DNA from: Allomuricauda sp.
GTDB lineage: Bacteria > Bacteroidota > Bacteroidia > Flavobacteriales > Flavobacteriaceae
Assembly: GCF_002699205.1 (NCBI RefSeq)
Contig: NZ_PABT01000014.1
Coordinates: 372,001-436,000, forward strand
Length of the DNA: 64,000 nt
Direction: 5' to 3'
Below the pieces are notes generated by a model that had not been told where the DNA came from, did not search any database, and saw only the letters and a list, made by a program, of their open reading frames with translations. Shown here piece after piece: positions 43,180 to 52,900 of this stretch; positions within the stretch are counted from its first letter, which is position 1; the number at the start of each line of letters is the position of its first letter. Made by a program: the position numbers and the translations under genes.

Positions 43180-43223
43180 GTAACCTTGGTAACCTAAAGT
43201 TCTAGGTTTCAGCTTTATTTTTG
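43180..43223 (+). promoter_or_regulatory. Regulon operator plus -7 box, cydAB
   Basis: Operator GTAAC-CTTG-GTAAC (43180-43193) with -7 box TATTTTTG (43216-43223); offset 36; start codon 48 bases beyond. Confidence 0.8.
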
Positions 43224-43241
43224 AAGAACAAAACGATATCT

Positions 43242-44615
43242 ATGGAAACCGAAATTCTCGCCCGGATTCAATTTGCCTTCACCGTTGCTTTTCATTATAT
43301 CTACCCACCTTTGAGCATAGGCATAGGCTTATTATTGGTCATTTTTGAAAGTATATACATCAGGACCAAAAATGAAACGTACCATAAATTGGCCCGTTTT
43401 TGGACCAAGATTTTTGCACTGACATTTGGGATAGGTGTCGTCACCGGTGTTGTTATGGAATTTGAATTTGGTACCAACTGGGCCGTTTATTCCCGTTATG
43501 TAGGGGATGTGTTCGGTAGTGCCCTTGCAGCAGAAGGAATTTTTGCCTTTGCGTTGGAAAGTGGATTTCTGGGCATCTTGCTGTTTGGTTGGAACAGGGT
43601 TAAACCATGGGTGCATCTAGTATCTACCATTGGGGTGTTCTTAGGTTCTATGTTCTCGGCGATATGGATAGTGGTGGCCAATAGTTGGCAACAGACCCCT
43701 GCTGGGTTCCATATTGTTGGTGAGGGCTTGGATGCCCGTGCAGAAATCACTGATTTTTGGGCCATGGTGTTCAACCCCTCCAGTGTGGATAGGCTGACCC
43801 ATGTATGGCTCGGAGCCTTTTTGGCTGGGGCTTTTTTGGTGTTGAGCGTGCATGCCTACTATCTTATAAAGGGGAAATATGTGGAGATTTCCAAAAAAGC
43901 GTTCAAGATTGCCTTGGTGGTCGCCACCGTATTTTCTTTGGGACAACTGTTCACAGGACATCAATCTGCGGATGGTGTGGCTGAAAACCAGCCGGCAAAA
44001 CTAGCGGCACTTGAAGGTCATTTTGAAGCCTCCGCCCCAGCGGATATGTATATTTTTGGTTGGGTGGACAAAGAAAAACAAGAAGTAACCGGACTCAAAG
44101 TGCCGGGAGGGCTCTCTTTTCTGGTCGATTATGATTTTGAAACCCCGGTAATCGGTCTCAATGCATTTCCAGAAGATGAACGTCCATCCCAGGTCAATGC
44201 GGTTTTTCAGTTTTATCACCTTATGGTGATTATTGGAATAATGTTGATCTTTTTATCCCTTTATGCTAGTTTCTTGTGGTGGCGGGGCAAGTTGTTCAAT
44301 AAAAAATGGCTGCTCTGGATTTTTGTGTTTGCCGTTTTTCTGCCACAGATAGCCAATCAAGTGGGCTGGTTCGCTGCCGAAATGGGAAGACAGCCTTGGG
44401 TGGTTTACGGGCTTTTAAGGACTGATGAGGCTTTTTCCCAAGCTGTTTCGGATAATCAGATCATGTTCTCCCTTATTCTGTTCTTCTTGGTGTATGCCCT
44501 GTTGTTTGTGTTGTTCATTTATTTACTTCATAAAAAAATCAAACATGGTCCTTATGAAGAATCGGAAACTGACGATACACCTTTTGGAGGAACACTAACA
44601 CATATGATGAATTAA
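43242..44615 (+). CDS. cydA: Cytochrome bd quinol oxidase subunit I
   Basis: 457 residues from ATG 43242 (a TTG at 43221 falls inside the -7 box). RIQFAFTVAFHYIYPPLSIG carries the haem b595 His; the short quinol loop has VDKEKQEVTGLKVPGG; the C-terminal GWFAAEMGRQPWVVYGLLRT is the haem b558 Met region signature. The enzyme reduces O2 at high affinity with quinol and, in several bacteria, stays active under sulfide because it lacks the sulfide-sensitive haem-copper centre. That fits its place in a sulfur regulon. Co-transcribed with cydB. Confidence 0.95.
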   Translation: METEILARIQFAFTVAFHYIYPPLSIGIGLLLVIFESIYIRTKNETYHKLARFWTKIFALTFGIGVVTGVVMEFEFGTNWAVYSRYVGDVFGSALAAEGIFAFALESGFLGILLFGWNRVKPWVHLVSTIGVFLGSMFSAIWIVVANSWQQTPAGFHIVGEGLDARAEITDFWAMVFNPSSVDRLTHVWLGAFLAGAFLVLSVHAYYLIKGKYVEISKKAFKIALVVATVFSLGQLFTGHQSADGVAENQPAKLAALEGHFEASAPADMYIFGWVDKEKQEVTGLKVPGGLSFLVDYDFETPVIGLNAFPEDERPSQVNAVFQFYHLMVIIGIMLIFLSLYASFLWWRGKLFNKKWLLWIFVFAVFLPQIANQVGWFAAEMGRQPWVVYGLLRTDEAFSQAVSDNQIMFSLILFFLVYALLFVLFIYLLHKKIKHGPYEESETDDTPFGGTLTHMMN

Positions 44616-44620
44616 CGATT

Positions 44621-45658
44621 ATGGAAACTTTTTTAGGATTGGATTATCCCACATGGTGGTTTTTGGTAGTAGGAGGACTTTTCTCCGGTTATGCCATTTT
44701 GGATGGTTTTGATTTTGGGGCAGGTGCATGGCATCTCTTTCTAAAGAAAGAGAACAGTCGTAGAATTGCTTTGAATGCCGTTGGCCCTGTTTGGGACGGC
44801 AACGAGGTGTGGTTGGTGATTGGTGGGGGAGCGTTGTTTGCTGGCTTCCCTGTAATGTATGCCACTTTGTTTTCGTCCCTGTATATTCCTTTTATGCTCT
44901 TTTTGTTGTTTATCATTTTCAGGGCAATATCCATTGAGTTCAGGGGCAAGGAACCCATGTTGTGGTGGCGTAGGCTTTGGGATGTTTGCTACAGTATTTC
45001 CAGTATCATGTTGGCCTTTTTGTTGGGTGTTGTCCTTGGTAATGTATTACAGGGAATAGCCATAGGTGAAAACTATCAGTATCAGGGAGGCGTGCTCTTT
45101 GAGTTTTTGAACCCTTACGCATTGATGACCGGTTTTACCACCTTATCACTTTTTATGGCCCATGGAGCTATTTTTTTACTGTTGAAGACCGAAGGCAGGT
45201 TGTTTGCCAAATTGACCAGGCTTTTAAAAAGGGGAATGATCTTTTTTATGGTCAGCTTCGCGGTGACCACACTATATACCTTGATTTATATTCCACATCT
45301 GTCAGACGATTTTAAGAGCAATCCATCACTTTTTATAATTCCTTTGCTCACCTTTCTTAGTATTGCCAATGTGCCTAGATTGGCCGAAAAGCGAAAGTAT
45401 AAGTGGGCCTTTCTGTTTTCATCTTTGACCATTGCATTTTTGTTGGTCTTGGTGGCGGTGGAACTTTATCCAGTGTTATTGCGTTCCACTATAGATCCCC
45501 AGTACAATATTGATATATATAATGCCGCATCATCTACAAAATCCTTGCAGATTATGATGATCATTGTGGCCATAGGTACTCCTTTGGTACTTTTCTACAC
45601 CATTTTTGTCTACAAAACATTCTGGGGAAAAGTAAAATTGGACGAGACCAGTTATTAA
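44621..45658 (+). CDS. cydB: Cytochrome bd quinol oxidase subunit II
   Basis: 345 residues, five bases after cydA. YPTWWFLVVGGLFSGYAILD, GFDFGAGAW and GPVWDGNEVWLVIGGGALFA are subunit II signatures; eight to nine helices. It partners CydA in quinol oxidation and oxygen reduction. No CydX-like reading frame follows before the terminator at 45685. Confidence 0.95.
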   Translation: METFLGLDYPTWWFLVVGGLFSGYAILDGFDFGAGAWHLFLKKENSRRIALNAVGPVWDGNEVWLVIGGGALFAGFPVMYATLFSSLYIPFMLFLLFIIFRAISIEFRGKEPMLWWRRLWDVCYSISSIMLAFLLGVVLGNVLQGIAIGENYQYQGGVLFEFLNPYALMTGFTTLSLFMAHGAIFLLLKTEGRLFAKLTRLLKRGMIFFMVSFAVTTLYTLIYIPHLSDDFKSNPSLFIIPLLTFLSIANVPRLAEKRKYKWAFLFSSLTIAFLLVLVAVELYPVLLRSTIDPQYNIDIYNAASSTKSLQIMMIIVAIGTPLVLFYTIFVYKTFWGKVKLDETSY

Positions 45659-45684
45659 AAGAACCTTTAGGTTCCGCTAATATC

Positions 45685-45710
45685 AAGGGCATCTTTTAGG
45701 TGCCCTTTTT
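45685..45710 (+). terminator. Terminator after cydAB
   Basis: AAGGGCA / TGCCCTT around TCTTTTAGG, then T residues. Confidence 0.75.
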
Positions 45711-45715
45711 CATAT

Positions 45716-45759
45716 GTGACCTAGGTCACTTTATATCTGCTTGGCTACCACTAAATTTG
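45716..45759 (+). promoter_or_regulatory. Regulon operator plus -7 box, sulfide:quinone reductase gene
   Basis: Operator GTGAC-CTAG-GTCAC (45716-45729, perfect palindrome) with -7 box TAAATTTG (45752-45759); offset 36; start codon 46 bases beyond. Confidence 0.85.
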
Positions 45760-45775
45760 GATAAATAATACTAAA

Positions 45776-47233
45776 ATGTCCAAAATAGTCATCCTTGGAG
45801 CTGGTATTGCAGGCCACGTTGCTGCATCCCATCTCAGAAGAAAGCTCTCTAAAGAGCACGAGGTAGTGGTAGTTTCGCCAAACAGTAACTACCAATGGAT
45901 TCCTTCCAATATTTGGGTGGGAATAGGAAGAATGAAACCAAAGGATATCCTATTTCCGTTAGCGCCCCTGTACGCCAAAAAACATATTGGTTACAAGCAG
46001 GCAAAAGCAGTTAGTTTCCATCCCGAAGGTGATGCAGAAGAGACCAAACCCTATGTCTTGGCGGAGTATGTTGTGGGTGAAGAAAAAGGAACTACGGAGA
46101 AAGTAACATACGATTACCTCATCAATGCCACGGGGCCAAAATTGAATTTCGAGGCCACCGAGGGACTGTCCCCTGGCAAAAACAAAGCACATTCGGTATG
46201 TACCTATACCCATGCCCAAGAAGCTTGGATTGCCTTGGAAGCGCTCATAAAACAGATGAAGCAGGGCAAAAAAGTCAAAATATTGATTGGGACAGGACAT
46301 GCCAAATCTACTTGTCAAGGTGCCGCGTTTGAATATATCTTGAACGTGGAACAGGAGCTAAGGAGGCACAAAGTAAGGGATATGGCAAAAATCACTTGGA
46401 TTGCCAACGAATATAAACTCGGGGATTTTGGTATGGACGGTATGTTGATGAGTTATGGTAGCAATATCATGAAGTCCAGTGAAATGGTGGAAATGATCTT
46501 TGAGGACAGGGGGATTTCTTGGATTTTAGGTGCCGGGGTCTATAAAGTGGAAGATGGAGTGGCCCACTATGAGACCTTGGAAGGGGAATATAAAAAGGAA
46601 AGCTATGATTTTGCCATGCTGATTCCTTCATTTTCGGGTCACGGGTTCAAGGCCTATGATAAATCCGGTGGTGATATCACGGATAAACTCTTTAGAGGGT
46701 TTATGATCGTGGATGCGGACTACACCCCCAAGCCTTATGAAGAATGGAGCGTCCAGGATTGGCCGGAAACCTATCAAAACCCATCGTACCCCAATATTTT
46801 TGCCCCGGGAATTGCCTTTGCACCGCCGCATGCCATTTCCAAACCAAGAAAGAGCAAAAACGGTACGGACATTTCCCCGGCACCTCCGAGGACGGGGATG
46901 CCATCCGGGATTACGGCCAAATTGGTGGCCGATAACATTATCGACATGATCAAACACTCAAATAATGAGCTCCACCACAGGGGATCGATGGGAAATATGG
47001 GAGCGGCCTGTATTGCATCCGCCGGTTTTGGCATGACGAAGGGGAGCGGCGTGAGCATCACTACCTTCCCGATAGTTCCGGATTACAACAAATATCCGGA
47101 TACGCAAGGCAGAAAATTGGGCAAAACATTTGGAACCATTGGCCTTGCGGGACACTGGTTGAAGTTGGCCCTGCATTATGCCTTTATATACAAAGCAAAA
47201 ATGAAACCTTTTTGGTGGTTAATTCCAGAATAG
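45776..47233 (+). CDS. sqr: Sulfide:quinone oxidoreductase-like flavoprotein
   Basis: 485 residues. KIVILGAGIAGHVAASHLRR is the FAD-binding motif; SNYQWIPSNIWVGIGRM, YDYLINATGPKLNF and HAKSTCQGAAFEYILNVEQE follow, the last with a Cys of the kind used for sulfane transfer. The C-terminal part has HHRGSMGNMGAACIASAGFG with a second Cys and an amphipathic membrane-binding tail (MKPFWWLIPE). The order fits the larger SQR types. It oxidises H2S to sulfane sulfur and feeds electrons to quinone, which cytochrome bd can re-oxidise. Lies in one unit with a 44-residue protein. Confidence 0.85.
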   Translation: MSKIVILGAGIAGHVAASHLRRKLSKEHEVVVVSPNSNYQWIPSNIWVGIGRMKPKDILFPLAPLYAKKHIGYKQAKAVSFHPEGDAEETKPYVLAEYVVGEEKGTTEKVTYDYLINATGPKLNFEATEGLSPGKNKAHSVCTYTHAQEAWIALEALIKQMKQGKKVKILIGTGHAKSTCQGAAFEYILNVEQELRRHKVRDMAKITWIANEYKLGDFGMDGMLMSYGSNIMKSSEMVEMIFEDRGISWILGAGVYKVEDGVAHYETLEGEYKKESYDFAMLIPSFSGHGFKAYDKSGGDITDKLFRGFMIVDADYTPKPYEEWSVQDWPETYQNPSYPNIFAPGIAFAPPHAISKPRKSKNGTDISPAPPRTGMPSGITAKLVADNIIDMIKHSNNELHHRGSMGNMGAACIASAGFGMTKGSGVSITTFPIVPDYNKYPDTQGRKLGKTFGTIGLAGHWLKLALHYAFIYKAKMKPFWWLIPE

Positions 47234-47239
47234 ATAGTT

Positions 47240-47374
47240 ATGACACGCAGAATATCCAAATACAAACGATTTATAATGATGAACCCCATTATCCAATTTT
47301 TTAAGTTCATCTATTTGAGCATTAAAGTTTTGATTGTTGTGGCAGGAGGGCATGGGGGAACCCGAAATGCTTAA
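47240..47374 (+). CDS. 44-residue protein downstream of sqr
   Basis: Starts at ATG 47240, six bases after the sqr stop. Basic N-terminus (MTRRISKYKRFIMM), an amphipathic hydrophobic helix (IIQFFKFIYLSIKVLIVVAG) and a small tail (GHGGTRNA). Followed by a terminator at 47401, so it is the last gene of the sqr unit. The regular composition and tight coupling to sqr argue for a real peptide, perhaps a membrane anchor or partner. No family is recognised with confidence. Confidence 0.6.
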   Translation: MTRRISKYKRFIMMNPIIQFFKFIYLSIKVLIVVAGGHGGTRNA

Positions 47375-47400
47375 ACCCTGATTTTCATCATTGTTAAATG

Positions 47401-47452
47401 CCTCAATACAGGATTACTTTGTAAGGATTTCTCTGTATTGAGGTTTTCTTTT
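47401..47452 (+). terminator. Terminator of the sqr unit
   Basis: CCTCAATACAG (47401-47411) pairs perfectly with CTGTATTGAGG (47433-47443), then TTTTCTTTT. Confidence 0.85.
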
Positions 47453-47466
47453 ACGCGATTTTCTCA

Positions 47467-47510
47467 GTAACACAAGTTACTGTGCAGGAACATTAACAAA
47501 TATAATTTTG
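47467..47510 (+). promoter_or_regulatory. Regulon operator plus -7 box, TolC/RND/YeeE operon
   Basis: Operator GTAAC-ACAA-GTTAC (47467-47480) with -7 box TAATTTTG (47503-47510); offset 36; start codon 49 bases beyond. Confidence 0.83.
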
Positions 47511-47529
47511 GCACAAACTAAGTACGTAT

Positions 47530-48834
47530 ATGAAACGATTATTTGTTTTAATAATATTCTTTTATGCGCAGGGACAATTGTTTGCCCAAGATCGTGTAAA
47601 GATTTCTTTGGAGGATGTCTTGGTGCGGGTACAAGAGTCCAATACCAGTATCAAGGTATCTGAGCAGGAAGCAAAGATGGCAAAATACGATTACAGGTTT
47701 TCCAATTCCATCTTTTTGCCGCAAATATCTGTTTCCCATACAGGAATGGCAACCACAAACCCTTTGATGGCTTTTGGCTCCAAACTCAATCAAGAGATTT
47801 TGACCCAGGCGGATTTCAACCCTGATTTGTTGAACGATCCTGATCAAATTGAGAACTATGCCACAAAAGTTTCAGTGGAACAACCCTTGATAAACTTGGA
47901 TGGGTTCTATCAGCGAAAAGCCGCTAAAACCACGATGGAAGCCAAAGAACTTCAGGCCATGAGGACAAGGGATTACTTGGATTTTGAAGCCCGAAAGGCT
48001 TATGGGCAATTGCAATTGGCGCACCAAGCCGTTGCAGTATTTGAAAAAGCCTACGAAGCGGCCAAGGCAAACTTGAACATGGCACAGAACAGCTATGATC
48101 AAGGAATGCTTCAAAAAGCCGACTTGCTTGAAGTTAAAGTAAGGGTTACCGAAGTTTCCGATCAGTTGAAAACAGCCAAGAGCAATGTGAAAAACGCATC
48201 GGACTATTTGGCCTTTTTAATGAACGAGCAGGGAAATGTGGTCTATGAACCCTCTGAAGAATTGATTCCGGACAATCCTGGTGGACCTGTGGAAGTTTCT
48301 TTGGAAAATAGGGCGGATGTGAAGGCCATGGATTTGGTGTCCGAGGCCTACAAGGCCAATATGAGAGCAGATAAGATGACCTTTTTACCAAGGCTGAATG
48401 CCTTTGCCAGTTATGAAATGTACGATGATCAAATTTTCCGGGCAGATGCGAACGGATATATTATCGGGGCAAGTTTGAGCTGGGATGTGTTTAAGGGATC
48501 CCAACGATTTGCCAAAGTAGGAAAAAGCAAAACGAGTTATGAAAAAGCAAAACAAGAATACGAACAGTACGTTGCCAAAAGTACTATGGAGCTACAACGC
48601 ACCAAAAGGATGGTCGAAGATGCGAAAAGCAGGCTCGAGACGTCAAAATTGGCTATGGAACAATCCGAAGAATCATTGAGGATTCGTACCAATCGATTTA
48701 AGGAAGGTTTGGAGAAAACAACCGATCTATTAATGGCGGAAGCCACTTATGCCGAAAAACAATTGGCCTATTATCAAACCATTTTTGAATACAATCAAGC
48801 ACAATCCTTATTAACATTTTTAACCAAAGAATAA
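47530..48834 (+). CDS. TolC-family outer-membrane efflux protein
   Basis: 434 residues. Signal peptide ending GQLFAQ; two OEP repeats with long heptad helices (LARAYG-like RKAYGQLQLAHQAV; EKAKQEYEQYVAKSTMELQR). It forms the outer-membrane trimeric tunnel for the adaptor and RND pump encoded next. First gene of a seven-gene operon running to 54703 with gaps of 5-63 bases. Confidence 0.92.
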   Translation: MKRLFVLIIFFYAQGQLFAQDRVKISLEDVLVRVQESNTSIKVSEQEAKMAKYDYRFSNSIFLPQISVSHTGMATTNPLMAFGSKLNQEILTQADFNPDLLNDPDQIENYATKVSVEQPLINLDGFYQRKAAKTTMEAKELQAMRTRDYLDFEARKAYGQLQLAHQAVAVFEKAYEAAKANLNMAQNSYDQGMLQKADLLEVKVRVTEVSDQLKTAKSNVKNASDYLAFLMNEQGNVVYEPSEELIPDNPGGPVEVSLENRADVKAMDLVSEAYKANMRADKMTFLPRLNAFASYEMYDDQIFRADANGYIIGASLSWDVFKGSQRFAKVGKSKTSYEKAKQEYEQYVAKSTMELQRTKRMVEDAKSRLETSKLAMEQSEESLRIRTNRFKEGLEKTTDLLMAEATYAEKQLAYYQTIFEYNQAQSLLTFLTKE

Positions 48835-48841
48835 TTGTAAC

Positions 48842-49930
48842 ATGAAAAACATTACGATATATAAAAGTTTTATGCTAACCATGTCCTTGGGGTTTGTTCT
48901 TATGGGATGTGGGGGCAATGAAAAACAAGCTGTGAACACTGGTGAGGCAGTACCAGTGACCGTTGCCGATGTGGATACGGGCGACAGTTCCACCATTTTG
49001 GCAGGTAGTGGGCAAATAGCAGCCGTGAACAGTGCCACGTTGAGCACCCGTATGATGGGTTATGTTGAATCCATACCCGTTAAAATTGGTCAAAAAGTAA
49101 AGAAGGGGGATCTTCTTATTTCGATAAACAATGTGGATCTACAAGCCAAAAAAGCACAAGTGGAAGCGTCCATAACGGAAGCTACTGCGGCTTTTAACAA
49201 TGCAAAGAAAGATTACGAAAGGTTCCAAAACCTATTTAATGAAAACAGTGCGTCCCAAAAGGAGCTCGATGATATGACCGCCCGTTATGAAATGGCAAAA
49301 GCTAGATTGGAAGCTGCAAACCAAATGAAGAACGAAGTGAACTCCCAGTTTGCTTATGCCAACATCAGGGCCCCATTTAATGGCGTGGTTACCAACACCT
49401 ACATTGACGAAGGCGATATGGCCAATCCGGGTGTTCCATTGGTTTCGGTGGAAGGACCGGGAAAATTTGAGGTAGTGGCAAAGGTTGCGGAGAACGACAT
49501 TTCCAGCATCAAAGAAGGAACCAAGGCCCAGATAGTTGTAAAAGCACTCGATACCATATTGACCGGTAAAGTATCTGAATTGAGCGCCTCGGCCCAACAT
49601 ACCGGAGGACAATATTTGATGAAGGTTTTATTGGACGATACGGAAGCCAAGATTTTGTCAGGTATGTATGCAACCGTCAGGCTGGAGGCGGATCAAAACA
49701 GCAATGGAAAACAAGTTGTTACAGTTCCGTCCAAAGCCTTGGTGCATAAAGGCCAATTGACCGGGATTTATACTTTGGGTCAGGACAACGTAGCCCTTTT
49801 GCGCTGGTTGCGACTTGGCGAAGACCATGGTGACGAAGTAGAAGTGTTGTCCGGCCTGTCCGAAGGGGACCAATATATTGTCTCGGCGGAAGGGAAGCTG
49901 TACAACGGAGCTAAAGTAAGCATTCAATAA
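48842..49930 (+). CDS. RND efflux periplasmic adaptor lipoprotein
   Basis: 362 residues. Lipobox FVLMGC; membrane-fusion-protein order: beta-barrel start (VTVADVDTGDSSTILAGSGQ), lipoyl half (MMGYVESIPVKIGQKVKKGD), coiled-coil hairpin (FNNAKKDYERFQNLFNENSA), second lipoyl half (ANIRAPFNGVVTNTYIDEGD) and barrel. It links the RND pump to TolC. Confidence 0.92.
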   Translation: MKNITIYKSFMLTMSLGFVLMGCGGNEKQAVNTGEAVPVTVADVDTGDSSTILAGSGQIAAVNSATLSTRMMGYVESIPVKIGQKVKKGDLLISINNVDLQAKKAQVEASITEATAAFNNAKKDYERFQNLFNENSASQKELDDMTARYEMAKARLEAANQMKNEVNSQFAYANIRAPFNGVVTNTYIDEGDMANPGVPLVSVEGPGKFEVVAKVAENDISSIKEGTKAQIVVKALDTILTGKVSELSASAQHTGGQYLMKVLLDDTEAKILSGMYATVRLEADQNSNGKQVVTVPSKALVHKGQLTGIYTLGQDNVALLRWLRLGEDHGDEVEVLSGLSEGDQYIVSAEGKLYNGAKVSIQ

Positions 49931-49951
49931 CCTAAACCTAAAAAAGGACTA

Positions 49952-52900
49952 ATGAAAGACGGACTTGCAGGTAGAATAGCCAAAGGGTTTATAAGCTCCA
50001 AACTAACGGTGCTCCTTATGATCGTGTTTATGGTCATTGGGGTGTACAGTTCTTTCCTTATCCCAAGGGAAGAGGAGCCACAGATTGATGTGCCCATGGC
50101 AGATATTTTTGTGGGGTATCCAGGGGCCAGCCCAAAAGAAGTGGAATCCAGGATCACAAAACCACTTGAAAAAATCATATCAAATATAAAAGGCGTAGAG
50201 TATGTGTACACCACTTCCATGCAAGAGCAGGGGATGGCCATTGTACAATTTTACGTAGGTGAAGATATCGAGAGGTCTTTGGTTCGCCTGTACGATGAGA
50301 TCAACAAGCATATGGACCAAATGCCCGAGGGGGTTACCATGCCTTTGGTAAAAACACGGGCCATTGATGATGTGCCCATGCTCGCACTTACCCTTTGGAG
50401 TGAAAAATACAATGATTTTCAATTAAGGGAAATTTCGGGAGAGCTCATCAACGAGATCGAGAAAGTGAATGATGTCTCTATCACCAAAAAAATAGGAGGG
50501 CGAAACCGTCAGCTTCGTGTTGTGGTGGATAAGGATAAACTCGCTGAATCTGGAATCGATATGCTTGTCGTGGCCCAAATGATCAAGGCCAACAACCAAC
50601 AAATGGATGCAGGTAATTTCCTTTCTAATGATACGGAGTTCCATATCAGTACAGGGAATTTCTTAAAAACCAAGGAAGACCTCGAAAACCTGATTGTGGG
50701 CACCAAGCAACGTCAGCCCATCTATTTAAAACAAGTGGCCACCGTGTTGGATGGTCCAGAACTTCCAAAAAACTACGTTTCCCTTGGGTTTGGTGCCGCC
50801 AGTGAAAAGGCGGAAACTTATAAGTCGGAATATCCAGCGGTGACCATTTCCATTGCCAAAAGAAAAGGGGCGGATGCCATGAAAATAGCCGACGTGGTAC
50901 TGGAAAAAGTGGACCATCTCAAAAAAACACTTATTCCGGATGATGTCCATGTAGAAGTAACCCGAAATTACGGGCAAACTGCATCTCAAAAAGTGTCCGA
51001 ATTATTGATGCACTTGATAGGTGCGATCATAGCGGTGACTTTTGTGGTAATGTTGGCCATGGGATGGCGAGGTGGATTGGTGGTATTCCTTTCGGTACCC
51101 ATCACTTTTGCACTGACCCTGCTCAGTTATTATGTTCTGGATTATACCCTGAACCGAATCACCTTGTTTGCCTTGGTGTTTGTAACAGGTATTGTGGTGG
51201 ACGACTCCATCATTATTGCGGAGAACATGCACCGTCACTTTAAAATGAAACGTTTGCCGTTCAAAGATGCGGCGTTGTATGCCATCAACGAGGTGGGTAA
51301 CCCCACTATTTTGGCCACCTTCACGGTAATCGCGTCCGTATTGCCAATGGCATTCGTGTCCGGGTTAATGGGACCTTATATGTCCCCAATGCCCATTGGC
51401 GCATCCATTGCCATGCTGTTGTCCCTATTTGTGGCCTTGACCATCACACCTTACTTGGGATACATCTTCCTACGGGAGAAGGACAAAAAGAAGAAAGAAG
51501 AGAAAAAACCGGTCGAAATCCAAGACACCTTTATCTATAAGGCTTATTCACGGTTCGAAAGCCCTTTGATCGAGAGCAAGAAAAAAAGATGGATGTTCTT
51601 GGGGATTACGTTCTTCCTGTTGATTGCCTCCGTGGCCATGTTCTTTACCAAATCGGTGGCGGTAAAAATGTTGCCTTTTGATAACAAGAACGAGTTCCAA
51701 GTGGTGATAGACCTTCCCGAAGGAACCACTTTGGAAAGGACATCGGCCGTAACCAAAGAAATAGGCGCATATCTATCCACCCGTCCGGAAGTGGTCAACT
51801 ATCAGACCTACGTGGGTACATCTGCCCCGATTACATTTAATGGATTGGTTAGGCACTACGATCTCCGTGGAGGAAGCAATATGGCCGATATTCAGGTAAA
51901 CCTTGTTGACAAACACGACCGTAGCGAACAGAGCCACGATATTGCCAAATTGCTTCGACCCAAGATCCAAGAGTTGGGCAAAAAATACAATGCCAATATC
52001 AAAATTGTTGAGGTGCCACCGGGACCTCCTGTTATGTCAACCATTGTTGCCGAGATTTATGGGCCTGATTATGACAAGCAGATTGCGTTGGCTGATAAGG
52101 TAAAAGGTATTTTGAACAATACCACCGATGTGGTGGATGTGGATTGGATGGTCGAGGATGACCAAGTGGAGTATGATTTTGTGGTCGATAAGGAAAAAGC
52201 CATGCTTTATGGGGTAACTCCCGAGCAAATTGTTCAGGTAATGGCGATGGCTTTCCGGGAACAGCCGGTATCCCACATTTATCGTGAAGATTCCTTTGAT
52301 CAAATCGGGATCGTACTTTCCATTGGTGAAAAGGACAAATCCAGCCTGGATGAGATCAAACAATTGAAAATAAAATCCCAACAGGGCAATATGGTATCTG
52401 TGGGGGATTTGGTATCCGTAAAAGAAGATGTGAAGGCCAAGAGCATCTATCGAAAAAACCAAAAGCGTGTGGTTTATGTAATGTCGGATATGGCAGGGGA
52501 ACTTGAAAGTCCGGTATATGCCATTTTGGGCATGACGGACAAGTTGAACCAATTGGAACTCCCCAAAGGTTACTCCATTAACGAACTTTATATGGAGCAG
52601 CCGCAATTTGAAGATGATTATACTGTAAAATGGGATGGGGAATGGCAAATTACCCTAGAGGTATTCCGTGATTTGGGAATTGCCTTTATGGGTGTGATCG
52701 TGATTATTTACATGTTGATCGTAGGATGGTTCCAAAACTTTAAAGCACCTGTGGTGATGATGGTTGCTATACCTCTCTCATTGATTGGTATCGTTCTTGG
52801 CCATTGGCTGTTGGACGCATTCTTTACCGCAACATCCTTTATTGGTATGATTGCACTTGCGGGTATTATGGTTCGGAACTCAGTATTGCTTATCGACTTT

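Noticed and set aside
52037..52648. 203-residue reading frame on the minus strand
   Set aside because: Antisense to the RND transporter gene.
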